Under the pieces are notes generated by a model that had not been told where the DNA came from, made no database searches, and saw only the letters and a program-made list of their open reading frames with translations. Position numbers and translations under genes: made by a program. From Hyphomonadaceae bacterium (GTDB lineage Bacteria > Pseudomonadota > Alphaproteobacteria > Caulobacterales > Aquidulcibacteraceae): a stretch of 64,000 nucleotides of DNA. Location of the stretch: contig JAEUMQ010000011.1 in assembly GCA_016791425.1 (NCBI GenBank), positions 16,088 through 80,087 on the forward strand, given 5' to 3'. Shown here piece by piece: positions 8,494-17,148 of this stretch; position 1 is the stretch's first letter; each line of letters opens with the position of its first letter.

Positions 8494-9450
8494 ATGGCGA
8501 CATTGATCGACGCTTCCGGGAAGGCCCGGTTCCGCCACCCCGAGAAACGGGAGCGGCCCGATGCGCCGCTGGTGAAAAAGCCGGACTGGATTCGCGTCAA
8601 GGCGCCGGTGAGCGCCGAATATAGGGAAACCAAGGAGCTGGTGCGCGCGCACAAGCTCGTGACCGTCTGCGAGGAGGCCGCCTGCCCGAACATCGGCGAA
8701 TGCTGGTCGGTCAAGCACGCCACCTTCATGATCATGGGCGAGACCTGCACGCGCGCCTGCAGCTTCTGCAACGTCGCCACCGGCAAGCCCAATCCTCTCG
8801 ATCCGGACGAGCCGGAGAACGTCGCGCTCGCCACCGCCAAGATGGGCCTCAAGCACGTGGTGGTCACCAGCGTCGATCGCGACGACCTGGAGGACGGCGG
8901 CGCCGAGCACTTCGTGCGCACCATCGAGGCCATCCGCCGCCACGCGCCGCAAACCACCATCGAGATCCTGACGCCCGACTTCCTCCGCAAGGCGGGCGCG
9001 GCCGCGCGCGTGATCGACGCCCGCCCCGACGTCTTCAACCACAATCTCGAAACCGTCCCGCGCCTCTATCTCTCGATCCGCCCGGGCGCCCGCTACTTCG
9101 CCTCGCTGCAATTGCTGGCCCGCGTGAAGGAGCGCGACCCCAAGCAATTCACCAAGTCCGGCCTCATGGTGGGCTTGGGAGAGACCAGGGAAGAGGTCAT
9201 GCAGGTCATGGACGATCTGAGGAGCGCCGACGTCGATTTCCTCACCATCGGCCAATACTTGCAGCCGACCCGCAAGCACGCCGCCATCGACCGCTTCTGG
9301 ACGCCGGACGAATTCAAGGCGCTGGAGACGATCGCCTATGCCAAGGGCTTCCTGATGGTGTCGGCCTCGCCCCTCACCCGCTCTTCGCACCATGCCGGCG
9401 AGGATTTCGCCCGCCTCCGCGCCGCCCGCGACGCCCAGCTCAAAGCTTGA
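8494..9450 (+). CDS. lipA: Lipoyl synthase
   Basis: A 318-residue radical SAM enzyme that inserts two sulfur atoms into octanoyl groups on E2 or GcvH proteins. The auxiliary 4Fe-4S cluster ligands are Cys59, Cys64 and Cys70 (C-x4-C-x5-C). The radical SAM cluster is Cys85, Cys89 and Cys92 (C-x3-C-x2-C). The C-terminal RSSHHAGE supplies the serine ligand of the auxiliary cluster. ATG 8494 is chosen because the homology begins there and the upstream in-frame extension covers the AT-rich promoter region. A RatA/COQ10-type gene follows, separated by a large palindromic repeat. Confidence 0.97.
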   Translation: MATLIDASGKARFRHPEKRERPDAPLVKKPDWIRVKAPVSAEYRETKELVRAHKLVTVCEEAACPNIGECWSVKHATFMIMGETCTRACSFCNVATGKPNPLDPDEPENVALATAKMGLKHVVVTSVDRDDLEDGGAEHFVRTIEAIRRHAPQTTIEILTPDFLRKAGAAARVIDARPDVFNHNLETVPRLYLSIRPGARYFASLQLLARVKERDPKQFTKSGLMVGLGETREEVMQVMDDLRSADVDFLTIGQYLQPTRKHAAIDRFWTPDEFKALETIAYAKGFLMVSASPLTRSSHHAGEDFARLRAARDAQLKA

Positions 9451-9483
9451 ACGGCGCGCCCTCTTCACACGCGAGGCCGGGTA

Positions 9484-9703
9484 GGGAGGGAGCCCCCTCC
9501 TCTAGCGGAGCATGCACACCCTCCCCCCCTCCCCTTCGAGGGGAGGGGGCCGGGGGCGGGGTGTGCCACGGCGTCGAGCGTTCCGCACTGGACTCCGCTG
9601 CCGCCGTGCGCGCCGGTCGTGAGCTGAAAACGCCCCTCCAACCCCGGGCGAGCGACACCCCACCCCCTCCCCCCTCCCCTCGAAGGGGAGGGGGAGCGCT
9701 CCA
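9484..9703. repeat. Large composite palindrome made of two inverted GC-rich repeats
   Basis: The 268-base gap between lipA and the next gene is nearly all repeat DNA. The left unit (about 9517-9567) folds on itself from CACACCCTCC to GGGGTGTG around a TTCGAG centre. The right unit (about 9655-9702) is the reverse form, CACCCCACCCCC to GAAGGGGAGGGGG. About 85 bases lie between them. The inverted pair has the REPIN layout also seen at 2559-2673. Confidence 0.7.
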
Positions 9704-9718
9704 TCCTGCGAACGCCGC

Positions 9719-10195
9719 ATGAGCGTCGCGACCATCGAAGCGGAAAGGACGCTGCCTTACTCAGCGCGTGACCTCTGCAAGCTCGTCGGCGACGTGAAAT
9801 CCTATCCGCGCTTCATCCCCTGGCTGAAGGCGCTCCGCATCCTCGAGCAGAAGCCGCTTGGCGACGGCGGCTGGGAGGGCGTCGCCGAAGCCACGGTCGG
9901 CTGGAAGGCGATCACCGAGCGCTTCTCCACGCGTGTGCGCTGCAGCCCGGAGGAGGGCGCCGTCGATGTCTCTCTCGTGAAAGGCCCGTTCAAGAGCCTG
10001 GCGAACCGCTGGCGCTTCGAGGAGGCGCCCGAAGGCGCCCCCAAGGGCGCGCTGGTGAAATTCTGGGTCGCTTACGAGTTCAAGAACCCGGTGCTGCAGC
10101 GCCTGCTCACCTTCCAGCGCGCGCACGCCGCCGCGCGTGTCATGCGCGCCTTCGAGGACGAGGCGAAGAGAAGGCTGACTCCCCAAAGCAACTAG
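9719..10195 (+). CDS. RatA/COQ10-type START-domain protein
   Basis: A 158-residue SRPBCC/START-fold protein. The opening (TLPYSARDLCKLVGDVKSYP, then FIPWLKALRI) and the C-terminal helix (LLTFQRAHAAARVMRAFEDE) are typical of the family that holds bacterial RatA and mitochondrial Coq10. Coq10 binds ubiquinone and assists respiration; RatA was described in E. coli as a ribosome association toxin, but in alphaproteobacteria the ubiquinone role is the more likely reading. No antitoxin-like RatB gene is adjacent. It follows lipA on the same strand, as is common in related genomes, and ends in a hairpin that overlaps its stop codon. Confidence 0.85.
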   Translation: MSVATIEAERTLPYSARDLCKLVGDVKSYPRFIPWLKALRILEQKPLGDGGWEGVAEATVGWKAITERFSTRVRCSPEEGAVDVSLVKGPFKSLANRWRFEEAPEGAPKGALVKFWVAYEFKNPVLQRLLTFQRAHAAARVMRAFEDEAKRRLTPQSN

Positions 10196-10214
10196 GCCCC
10201 GCACGAGCGGGGCC
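10195..10214. terminator. GC-rich hairpin overlapping a stop codon
   Basis: GGCCCCGC, loop ACGA, GCGGGGCC gives an eight-pair stem whose first base is the last base of the TAG stop at 10193-10195. No T-run follows, but it sits between two convergent genes and may end transcription from both sides. Confidence 0.55.
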
Positions 10215-10244
10215 CAGCGCATTCACTCGGCCTGGTCGCCGAGC

Positions 10245-11315
10245 CTATTGGAAGTTCAGCGTCACCGTGGAGCGCCGGTTGAGCGGCTCGCGCACGCCGT
10301 CGCGCGTCGGGCGCTGCAGGTCCGCCTCGCCGCGGCCTTCGGTGCGGATCGCGTAGGCGTTGAGGCCGCGCGCCACGAGCGCGTCCCGGACGGACGAGGC
10401 GCGGCGCTCCGAGAGCCCGCGATTATAGTCCGGCGAGCCCGAAGTGTCGGTGTGCCCGACCACCGAGACGCCGGCGAGATTGCACTCCCGCGCGCGGTTC
10501 ACCGCCGCGTCGATCGCGTCGAACGCCGCGTCGTTCACGTTCGAGCGGTCCCACTCGAAATAGACCACGAACTCCATCGCCGGGCATGCCATCGGCGGCG
10601 GCGCGGGCGGCGGCGGGACATACGCGGTCGGCGGCGGCGCCGGGGGAGGCGGCGGAGGCGCGGCCTGCGGCGCCTCGCCGAACTGCCACCTGAGGCCCAC
10701 CGTGGCCGCCTGATCGGAATAATCGGCGCCGAATGTGGCGGGGAAGCCGCCTTCGACGCCGCTGAACTTGGCGCTCTGCGCGTTGAAATAGCGGTAGCCG
10801 ACGTCGAACGAGAGGTTCTCGGTGGCCCGGAAGCCGACGCCGATCAGGCCCTGATACGCGACCGCCGTGTCGCTGTCCCGGTAGCTGGTGAGCGTGCCCG
10901 GATCGGTGGCGCTGAAATTCACCCGCGCCACGCCGACGCCGACGCCGACATAGGGCTGCACCGCGCCCTGCTTGTTGAAGTCGTAATAGACGTTGCCCAT
11001 CGCCGACCAGGCGTGCGTGTCGCCTTCGGTGACGAAACCAAGTTCCGGCTCGACCTCGTGGTAGCGGTGCGCGAACTCGCCCTCGATCCTGAGGCCGCTG
11101 CCGAAGGCGTAGCCCATGCCCAGGCTCTCGACCCAATCCTCGTTGAGGTTGAGATTGGTGGCGCCGGAATTCTCGTTGAGCTGGCCTTCCCAGGAATAGC
11201 CGCCATCGACGCGGCCGTAGGCGCCCTCGATTGCGTGCGCTGCTGTCGCGCCCAAGCCCGTGGCGCCGGCCACGATCGCCGCAAGCGCCATGGTGTCAGT
11301 GATGCGTGACGTCAT
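10245..11315 (-). CDS. OmpA family outer membrane protein
   Basis: A 356-residue porin-like protein. Residues 1-28 form a signal peptide ending GATAAHA. Residues 29 to about 210 are an eight-strand beta barrel of the OmpA/OMP_b-brl type with alternating aromatic residues. A Pro-rich hinge of about 35 residues (runs of PPPPPPAPPP) follows. Residues 244-356 are the OmpA C-terminal peptidoglycan-binding domain with VVGHTDTSGSPDYNRGLSERR, carrying the Asp and Arg that hold diaminopimelate. It links the outer membrane to the cell wall. The gene faces the RatA-type gene tail to tail and is preceded by a 129-base gap. Confidence 0.92.
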   Translation of the reverse strand: MTSRITDTMALAAIVAGATGLGATAAHAIEGAYGRVDGGYSWEGQLNENSGATNLNLNEDWVESLGMGYAFGSGLRIEGEFAHRYHEVEPELGFVTEGDTHAWSAMGNVYYDFNKQGAVQPYVGVGVGVARVNFSATDPGTLTSYRDSDTAVAYQGLIGVGFRATENLSFDVGYRYFNAQSAKFSGVEGGFPATFGADYSDQAATVGLRWQFGEAPQAAPPPPPPAPPPTAYVPPPPAPPPMACPAMEFVVYFEWDRSNVNDAAFDAIDAAVNRARECNLAGVSVVGHTDTSGSPDYNRGLSERRASSVRDALVARGLNAYAIRTEGRGEADLQRPTRDGVREPLNRRSTVTLNFQ

Positions 11316-11444
11316 AATCCCCTCGAAATCGGATAATCCCCGCGCAGCGCGCCGTGACTCGGCGTGACGTTATCGAACGCCCGTGAGGAGGGCCACCCCT
11401 CTCGCCCTTGCGGCGTGTGAACGTTCAGTATGAAACGCAGCCCG

Positions 11445-11936
11445 CTAATCCAGCATGCGCCGCAGAAGCTCGAGCGCGGTCGCCACGCTGTGGAGGCGGA
11501 TTTCGCGCCGCCCTGGATCGCCGAACCGCTTCTCCACATGCACCGACGGGCGCCCGCGCCGGGCCGCGGCGAAATGGACGAGCCCGACCGGCTTGGCCTC
11601 CGTGCCCCCGTCCGGCCCCGCCACGCCCGTGATCGACACCGCCACGTCGGCGCGGCTCGCCGTGAGCGCGCCTTCCGCCATCGCCCGCGCCACCGGCTCG
11701 CTCACCGCCCCGTGTGCGGCGATGAGCTCGGGCGGCACGCCCAGCATCTCGCTCTTCGCCTCGTTGGAATAGGTCACGAAGCCGCGCTCCAGCGTCGCCG
11801 AAGAGCCTGGGATCTCGGTGAGCAGCGCCGCGACGAGGCCCCCCGTGCAGCTCTCCGCGGTCGCGATCTTGAGCTTCCGGATCGCGAAATCGGCGAGCAA
11901 TCGTCGGGCCGCCTCCCGGTCGTCGTCGCTGAACAT
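11445..11936 (-). CDS. pncC: CinA C-terminal domain protein, nicotinamide-nucleotide amidohydrolase
   Basis: A 163-residue stand-alone CinA C-terminal domain. The motif IATAESCTGGLVAALLTEIP near 24-43 carries the catalytic Ser, and GVAGPDGGTEAKPVGLV near 104-120 is the second signature. The enzyme removes ammonia from nicotinamide mononucleotide, returning it to NAD synthesis. Start ATG 11936 is fixed by where homology begins; the same frame runs open for kilobases as an artefact of high GC. It is divergent from the spermidine-synthase-like gene, with 99 bases between starts. Confidence 0.9.
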   Translation of the reverse strand: MFSDDDREAARRLLADFAIRKLKIATAESCTGGLVAALLTEIPGSSATLERGFVTYSNEAKSEMLGVPPELIAAHGAVSEPVARAMAEGALTASRADVAVSITGVAGPDGGTEAKPVGLVHFAAARRGRPSVHVEKRFGDPGRREIRLHSVATALELLRRMLD

Positions 11937-12035
11937 TGGTTCCTCGCACGCTGCCTTGATGAGAACAAATGTCCCCTGGACCTCAGCCTCGAACCGGGCG
12001 AGGTCCAGGCGACACAAGGCCGGAGGAGGCTCCAT

Positions 12036-14696
12036 ATGGCGGAAGACGCGGCCCTCGGCGAGACGCCCAAGCGCGCAGGGCCGGATGGCGGGCAGGGCGG
12101 CGGTCTCGCCGCGCAGGCGCGCCGTGCGGTGCCCGCCACGTTCGCGGCCTCGATGTTCCTCAGCGCCGCGCTCCTCTTCGCCCTGCAGCCGATGTTCGCG
12201 CGCCTGGTGACGCCGCTGCTCGGCGGCTCGCCCTCGGTCTGGAACACCTCGATGGTGTTCTTCCAGGCCGCGCTGCTGGCCGGCTATTTCTACGCCCACC
12301 TCCTGCAGCGCGTGCGCGACATGCGCGACCAGGGCGCGATCCACGCGCTGGTGCTGATCGGCGGCCTGCTCGTGCTGCCGGTGAGCGTGACCACGCTTCT
12401 GGGCGAGCCGAGCTCGAACCATCCAGCCGCCTGGCTCTTGGGCGTGCTCACGCTCTCCATCGGCGCGCCCTTCGCCGCCGCGGCCGCCACCGCGCCCTTG
12501 CTGCAGGCCTGGTATTCGCGCTCCGGCCGGCCCGACGCGCACGATCCCTATTATCTCTACGCCGCCAGCAACGCCGGCAGCTTCGCAGGCCTTCTGCTTT
12601 ACCCGATCGTCGTGGAGCCGCTGCTCGGCTCCGGCGCGCAGAGCCTCGTCTGGACGAACCTCTATGTCGTCGCCGCCGCGCTCATCGTGCTGTGCGGCTT
12701 CATGACGTTCGTCTCCAATCCCGCCGCGCGCATCGCCGCCGAGGAGCGCGCGACCTCCGAGGCGCCAAGCTGGCGCCAGCGCCTCTTCTGGCTCACCGCG
12801 GCCGCGCTGCCCTCCAGCCTCCTGCTTGGCGTCACCCAGCACATCACCACCGACGTCGCCTCCGCGCCTTTCCTCTGGGTGGCGCCGCTCGCGCTCTATC
12901 TTGTGACGTTCATCGTCGCCTTCATGCGCGGCGGCGAGAAGGTCACGCCCTTCGTGCTCATCCTGCATCCCCTCGCCATCGTCGCGCTGGCGATCACGCA
13001 GATCCTCGGCAACGCCTGGCCGATCTCGCTCACCGCGCACCTCGTCGCCTTCCTGATGAGCGCGCTCGTCTGCCATCTCGCGCTCGCGCGCACGCGGCCC
13101 GCCTCCGATCGGCTCACCGAATTCTATCTCTGGGTCTCGCTCGGCGGCGTCGTCGGCGGCGCCGCCACCGCGCTCGTCGCGCCGATGATCTTCAATGGCG
13201 TCTACGAATATCCCTTGGCGCTCGCAGCCATCGCGCTCTTCCGCCCGCTTGGGCAGACCGCGCTGCCGCGCCTCTCCACCGTGCTCGCCTGCGCCGCCAT
13301 CACGATGGTGGCGGTCGTGATGGTGACGCTGCTGCGCGAGCCGCATGTCGTCGTTCTCTTCGGCGGCGGCCTCGGCGCTTCGGCCGCGCTCGCCGCCGCC
13401 GCGCTGCCGCAGCGCCCGACCGGCTCGCTCTTCTACCGCGTCGGCTTCATCGCCGCCGCGCTCGTCTTCGCCGCGATCATGACCTATGTCGCCGTGCGCC
13501 CCGAGCATTTCCTCGCCGACGTCGCCGCACAGGATCAAACCCTGCAGCGCATCCTCAAGCTCGGCGCGCTTATCTTCGGCTTCCTCACCTTCGCGTTCGT
13601 CATCCACACCGCGCTCCAGGACGAGGATCCGGAAAATCCCCAGCCCTACGCCAACATCCTGCTCGGCGTGGCGACGCCGCTGTTGCTGATGGCGATCATC
13701 TTCTCCGCCAACGAGACCCTGCTCGACGCGCGCGGCATCCTCAATACCGGGCTCGGCTTCGCCACCATCGCGCTTTTCGTCTGCCGCAACCGCCCGAAGC
13801 TCTTCGCCGGAATCATCCTCGCGCTCTTCGCCATGGTCTTCATGGACGAGGTGCGCGGCACCAAGGTCGTCACCCAGCAGCGCTCGTTCTTCGGCGTGCT
13901 GCGCGTGGAGGAGATGCGCCTGCCCGTCAGCCCGCTGCGCATCCTCATGCACGGCACCACGATCCACGGCGCGCAGCTGACCGGCGCGGGCGTCTCGCGC
14001 CAGCCGCTCACCTATTATCACCCCGACACCTCGCTCGGCGAAGCCACGCTCGCGGGTCTGTCGGGCGGCGTCTCCAGCAACATCGCGCTCGTCGGCATGG
14101 GCGCGGGCTCCACCGCCTGCCTCACCCGCCCGCGCGACACCATGACCGTCTACGAGATCGACCCCACGGTCGTGCGCATGTCCGGCCCGCACGGCGCCGT
14201 CTTCACCTACATCTCGCAATGCCAGCCCAATGCGCACATCGAGCTCGGCGACGCGCGCCTGCGCCTCGCGGAGGCGCCGAACGGAAGCTACGACGTGATC
14301 GTCCTCGACGCGTTCTCTTCCGACGCCATCCCGGCGCACCTGCTCACCCGCGAAGCCGTCGCGATGTACATCCGCAAGCTGAGCCCCCGCGGCATCCTCG
14401 TGCTGCACCTCTCCAACCGCAATCTGGCGCTGGTGGAGGAAGCCGCGCGCGTCGCCCATTCGCTCAACCTGCCGAACCTCTGGCGCGTTTCCGACCGCGT
14501 CGAAAACAGCCCCGCCGGCCCCTATGGCGGCCTGCCCGCAAGCTCGATGATCCTTGCCGCCAACCAGCGCATCCTTGATGAGCTGCCGCTGCGCACTTCA
14601 TGGGCGCCGGCGCCGACGCCGCCCGGTCGTCCGTGGACCGACGATTACATCAACCTCCCCCGCGCGCTCTGGGACAGCTGGGCGGGCAGGGACTGA
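12036..14696 (+). CDS. Membrane protein with C-terminal spermidine-synthase-like domain
   Basis: An 886-residue protein. The first 650 or so residues hold many hydrophobic helices (FAASMFLSAALLFALQPMFA, then VFFQAALLAGYFYAHLLQ, at least 14 in all). The last 230 residues are a Rossmann methyltransferase-like domain: VGMGAGSTACL is the SAM-type loop, TVYEIDP the acidic strand end, GDARLRL and DVIVLDAFSSDAIPAHLLTREA the polyamine-synthase signature. Similar fusions are common and usually called fused spermidine synthases, but polyamine synthesis has not been shown for most. ATG 12036 follows a GGAGGAGG binding site. The protein probably acts on a membrane or exported substrate. Confidence 0.82.
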   Translation: MAEDAALGETPKRAGPDGGQGGGLAAQARRAVPATFAASMFLSAALLFALQPMFARLVTPLLGGSPSVWNTSMVFFQAALLAGYFYAHLLQRVRDMRDQGAIHALVLIGGLLVLPVSVTTLLGEPSSNHPAAWLLGVLTLSIGAPFAAAAATAPLLQAWYSRSGRPDAHDPYYLYAASNAGSFAGLLLYPIVVEPLLGSGAQSLVWTNLYVVAAALIVLCGFMTFVSNPAARIAAEERATSEAPSWRQRLFWLTAAALPSSLLLGVTQHITTDVASAPFLWVAPLALYLVTFIVAFMRGGEKVTPFVLILHPLAIVALAITQILGNAWPISLTAHLVAFLMSALVCHLALARTRPASDRLTEFYLWVSLGGVVGGAATALVAPMIFNGVYEYPLALAAIALFRPLGQTALPRLSTVLACAAITMVAVVMVTLLREPHVVVLFGGGLGASAALAAAALPQRPTGSLFYRVGFIAAALVFAAIMTYVAVRPEHFLADVAAQDQTLQRILKLGALIFGFLTFAFVIHTALQDEDPENPQPYANILLGVATPLLLMAIIFSANETLLDARGILNTGLGFATIALFVCRNRPKLFAGIILALFAMVFMDEVRGTKVVTQQRSFFGVLRVEEMRLPVSPLRILMHGTTIHGAQLTGAGVSRQPLTYYHPDTSLGEATLAGLSGGVSSNIALVGMGAGSTACLTRPRDTMTVYEIDPTVVRMSGPHGAVFTYISQCQPNAHIELGDARLRLAEAPNGSYDVIVLDAFSSDAIPAHLLTREAVAMYIRKLSPRGILVLHLSNRNLALVEEAARVAHSLNLPNLWRVSDRVENSPAGPYGGLPASSMILAANQRILDELPLRTSWAPAPTPPGRPWTDDYINLPRALWDSWAGRD

Positions 14697-14738
14697 GGCC
14701 CCTCTTCCGCATCCTCCTCCTTTGAGCCGGGGAGGGCG

Positions 14739-15878
14739 TCAGCGCGGCATTTCCACCGTCGCGACAGCTTGCGCCGCGAGCCCTTCCTCACGTCCAGCAA
14801 AACCCATTTTCTCCGTCGTCGTCGCCTTCACGCTGACGCGCGCCATCGGCAAACCCAGCACTTCAGCGGTCTTCGCGCGCATCGCCTCGCGGTGCGGCGC
14901 GATCTTCGGCGCCTCGCACACGAGCGTCAGATCCACATGCACGATGCGCCCGCCGGCTTCGCTCACCAGGTCGCGCGCATGCGCGAGAAAGATCTCCGAC
15001 GCCGCGCCCTTCCACCGCGCATCCGACGGCGGGAAGTGCGCGCCGATATCGCCCGCGCCGATCGCCCCGAGGATCGCGTCGGTCAGCGCGTGCCAACCCA
15101 CATCCGCATCCGAATGCCCGACGACGCCCTTCGTGTGCGCGATCTTCACCCCGCACAGCGTCACGTGATCGCCCGGCCCGAATCGGTGCGCGTCAAATCC
15201 GCTGCCGACGCACGCGACGCCCGCCATCAGCTGCTCCATGATCGCGAAATCCTCCGCATGCGTCAGTTTCATCAGCTTGAGATCGCCGGGTACGAGCGCG
15301 ATCGCGTGCCCCGCCGCGCGCGCCACCGCCAGATCGTCCTCGTACGTCGCATCCTCCGGCAACGCCTCGTACGCCGCCTTGATCGCCGCATAGCGGAACG
15401 CCTGCGGCGTCTGCACCCGCCGCACCCCGTCGCGTTGCGCCTCCCCGACCACCGCGCCCTGCCCGTCCACCCGCTTCAGCGCATCGTCCACGCGGAGGGC
15501 AGGGGCCGCCGCCGGCGCGCCCTCCAGGGCCGCCAGCAGCGCCGCGATCGTCGTCCCCGTCAGCCCCGGCCGCGCCGCGTCATGGATGAGCACCACGTCC
15601 GGCGCATCGGCCGCCAGCGCTTCCAATCCTGCCCGCACCGAGGCCGTGCGGGTGTCTCCCCCGGCGACCAGCTCCACCGCCAGCCCCTCCGCCGCCGCCC
15701 CGGCCGCCGCCCGCCATTCCGGGTCGATCACCGCCACGACCCGATCGATCCGCCCTGCCAGCGCCGCGAGCGACCAGCGCAATACCGGCCGCCCGATGAG
15801 CGCCCGGTATTGCTTCGGACTCTCCGCTCCGGCGCGCTCGCCGCGCCCGGCGGCCATCACGAGTGCTGCTGTCTTCAT
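14739..15878 (-). CDS. ispDF: Bifunctional IspD/IspF, MEP pathway
   Basis: A 379-residue fusion of two non-consecutive steps of the MEP isoprenoid pathway. Residues 1 to about 215 are the cytidylyltransferase IspD (VMAAGRGERAGAESPKQY nucleotide loop, VLIHDAARP). Residues 222-379 are the cyclodiphosphate synthase IspF (GSGFDAHRF metal site, GVVGHSDADVGWHAL, GDIGAHFP, then KATTTEKMGF). The fused form is typical of alphaproteobacteria. Start ATG 15878 matches the beginning of IspD homology; an in-frame extension to 15923 is possible but unlikely. It is divergent from ntrB. In related genomes ispDF neighbours dusB-ntrBC; here dusB is absent between them. Confidence 0.95.
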   Translation of the reverse strand: MKTAALVMAAGRGERAGAESPKQYRALIGRPVLRWSLAALAGRIDRVVAVIDPEWRAAAGAAAEGLAVELVAGGDTRTASVRAGLEALAADAPDVVLIHDAARPGLTGTTIAALLAALEGAPAAAPALRVDDALKRVDGQGAVVGEAQRDGVRRVQTPQAFRYAAIKAAYEALPEDATYEDDLAVARAAGHAIALVPGDLKLMKLTHAEDFAIMEQLMAGVACVGSGFDAHRFGPGDHVTLCGVKIAHTKGVVGHSDADVGWHALTDAILGAIGAGDIGAHFPPSDARWKGAASEIFLAHARDLVSEAGGRIVHVDLTLVCEAPKIAPHREAMRAKTAEVLGLPMARVSVKATTTEKMGFAGREEGLAAQAVATVEMPR

Positions 15879-16032
15879 CGCCGGCGGCTCTAGCTCTGAT
15901 CCGCGCTCGCGGTCCAATGTCATTCTTTAGGCGCCGGCGCCTACTATTTGTGCAGTGTACGCTATTTCGTCCCGCTAACCACGCCTCGCCCGCGTCGGCG
16001 CCCAACGAACAGGCGATGAAAGACGTCGAAGG

Positions 16033-17148
16033 ATGATCATGACTCAAGCGGTCCGTTCGCCGCCGCCCGACGCCGAGCACTGGCTGGAGGCCCTGCCGGC
16101 GCCGGTGCTCGGGGTCGATGCGGGCGAGCGCGTGCGCTTCGCCAACGCCGCCGCCGCCGAGCTTCTGGCCGGCTTCGGCCGCGGCATACTGGGCCGTCGA
16201 TTGAGCGAGATTTTTGGGGCCGAGGCGCCCCTGACGCTGCTCGCGCGGCGCGCCCTCGCCGCCCAGCAGACCATCGCCGAGACCGAGCTCACCCTCTCCG
16301 GGCCCGGCTTCTCGCTGGGCCGCGCTTCGGTTGCAGCCGCGCCCGTAGGGGAGGGGTTCCTGGCGCTTGTCCTGCAGCTGCGCGCCCGCGCCCGCGCCGC
16401 CGGTCCCCCGGGCGGAAATTCCGCCGCCCGCACCCTCGCCCACGAGGTCCGCAATCCCTTGGCCGGCATCCGCGCCGCTGCGCAGCTTGTGGCCCGCGAC
16501 GACGATCCCGAGCTGCGCCAGCTCGGCCTCCTCATCTGCGAGGAGGTGGACCGCATCCGCCGCCTCACTGAACGCCTGGACCCCGTGCAGCACCAGGCGC
16601 CCAAGCGCGCCCGCGTGAACATCCACGAAGCGCTCGAGCGCGTGCGCCTCGTCCTTGCGCCCACCTATCCGAACGTGAAGATCTCGGAGCGCTACGATCC
16701 TTCGCTGCCGGACCTGCGCGGCGACCTCGATCAGCTCATCCAGGCCTTCCTCAACATCGCCAAGAACGCCGCCGAGGCCGCCCTGAGCGGGAGCGATCCA
16801 AAGAAGAAGCCCAAGCAACGCAGCGACGGCGCCGCAGAGCTGGCGCCCGAGATCGTCTTCGTCACCCGCTTCCGTCCCGGCCTCAAGATCCGCGCCGCCG
16901 CCACCGGCGCCGCGCGCCCGCAGCTTGAGGCGCTCGTCATCGACAACGGTCCCGGCCTCGACCCGGCCATCATGGACCGCCTCTTCCTTCCCTTCGCGAC
17001 CACCAAGTCCAACGGCATGGGCCTCGGGCTCACGGTCGCCGCCGACATCATCGGCCGTCACGACGGCCGCATTGAAGTGGAAAGCGCGCCCGGAGCGACG
17101 ACGTTCCGCGTGCTCTTGCCGCTCGACCCGGAGAACGACGCGCCATGA
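16033..17148 (+). CDS. ntrB: Nitrogen regulation sensor kinase NtrB
   Basis: A 371-residue soluble histidine kinase. Residues 15 to 120 are a PAS domain; His137 in HEVRNPLAGIRAA is the phosphorylation site; ATPase boxes are NIAKNAAEA near 245, IDNGPGLD near 305 and GMGLGLTVA near 330. It should phosphorylate NtrC under control of PII protein. A Lys-rich, low-complexity insert (about 260-275) lies in the ATPase domain. Two in-frame ATGs (16033, 16039) are possible. Its end overlaps ntrC by four bases, so the pair is translationally coupled. Confidence 0.93.
   Translation: MIMTQAVRSPPPDAEHWLEALPAPVLGVDAGERVRFANAAAAELLAGFGRGILGRRLSEIFGAEAPLTLLARRALAAQQTIAETELTLSGPGFSLGRASVAAAPVGEGFLALVLQLRARARAAGPPGGNSAARTLAHEVRNPLAGIRAAAQLVARDDDPELRQLGLLICEEVDRIRRLTERLDPVQHQAPKRARVNIHEALERVRLVLAPTYPNVKISERYDPSLPDLRGDLDQLIQAFLNIAKNAAEAALSGSDPKKKPKQRSDGAAELAPEIVFVTRFRPGLKIRAAATGAARPQLEALVIDNGPGLDPAIMDRLFLPFATTKSNGMGLGLTVAADIIGRHDGRIEVESAPGATTFRVLLPLDPENDAP

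Noticed and set aside
9719..10195. RatA toxin of a toxin-antitoxin pair
   Set aside because: The family also contains COQ10-type ubiquinone proteins, there is no RatB partner, and the lipA neighbourhood fits the respiratory role.
11445..14459. A 1004-residue open frame on the minus strand across the spermidine-synthase-like gene
   Set aside because: Only the last 163 residues (11445-11936) match a family (CinA C-terminal). The rest is Arg/Glu/Asp/Gly-rich antisense of a real gene, typical for high GC.
15930..15941. Perfect palindrome GGCGCCGGCGCC between ispDF and ntrB
   Set aside because: Such GC palindromes arise often by chance in this composition; no second copy or promoter relation seen.
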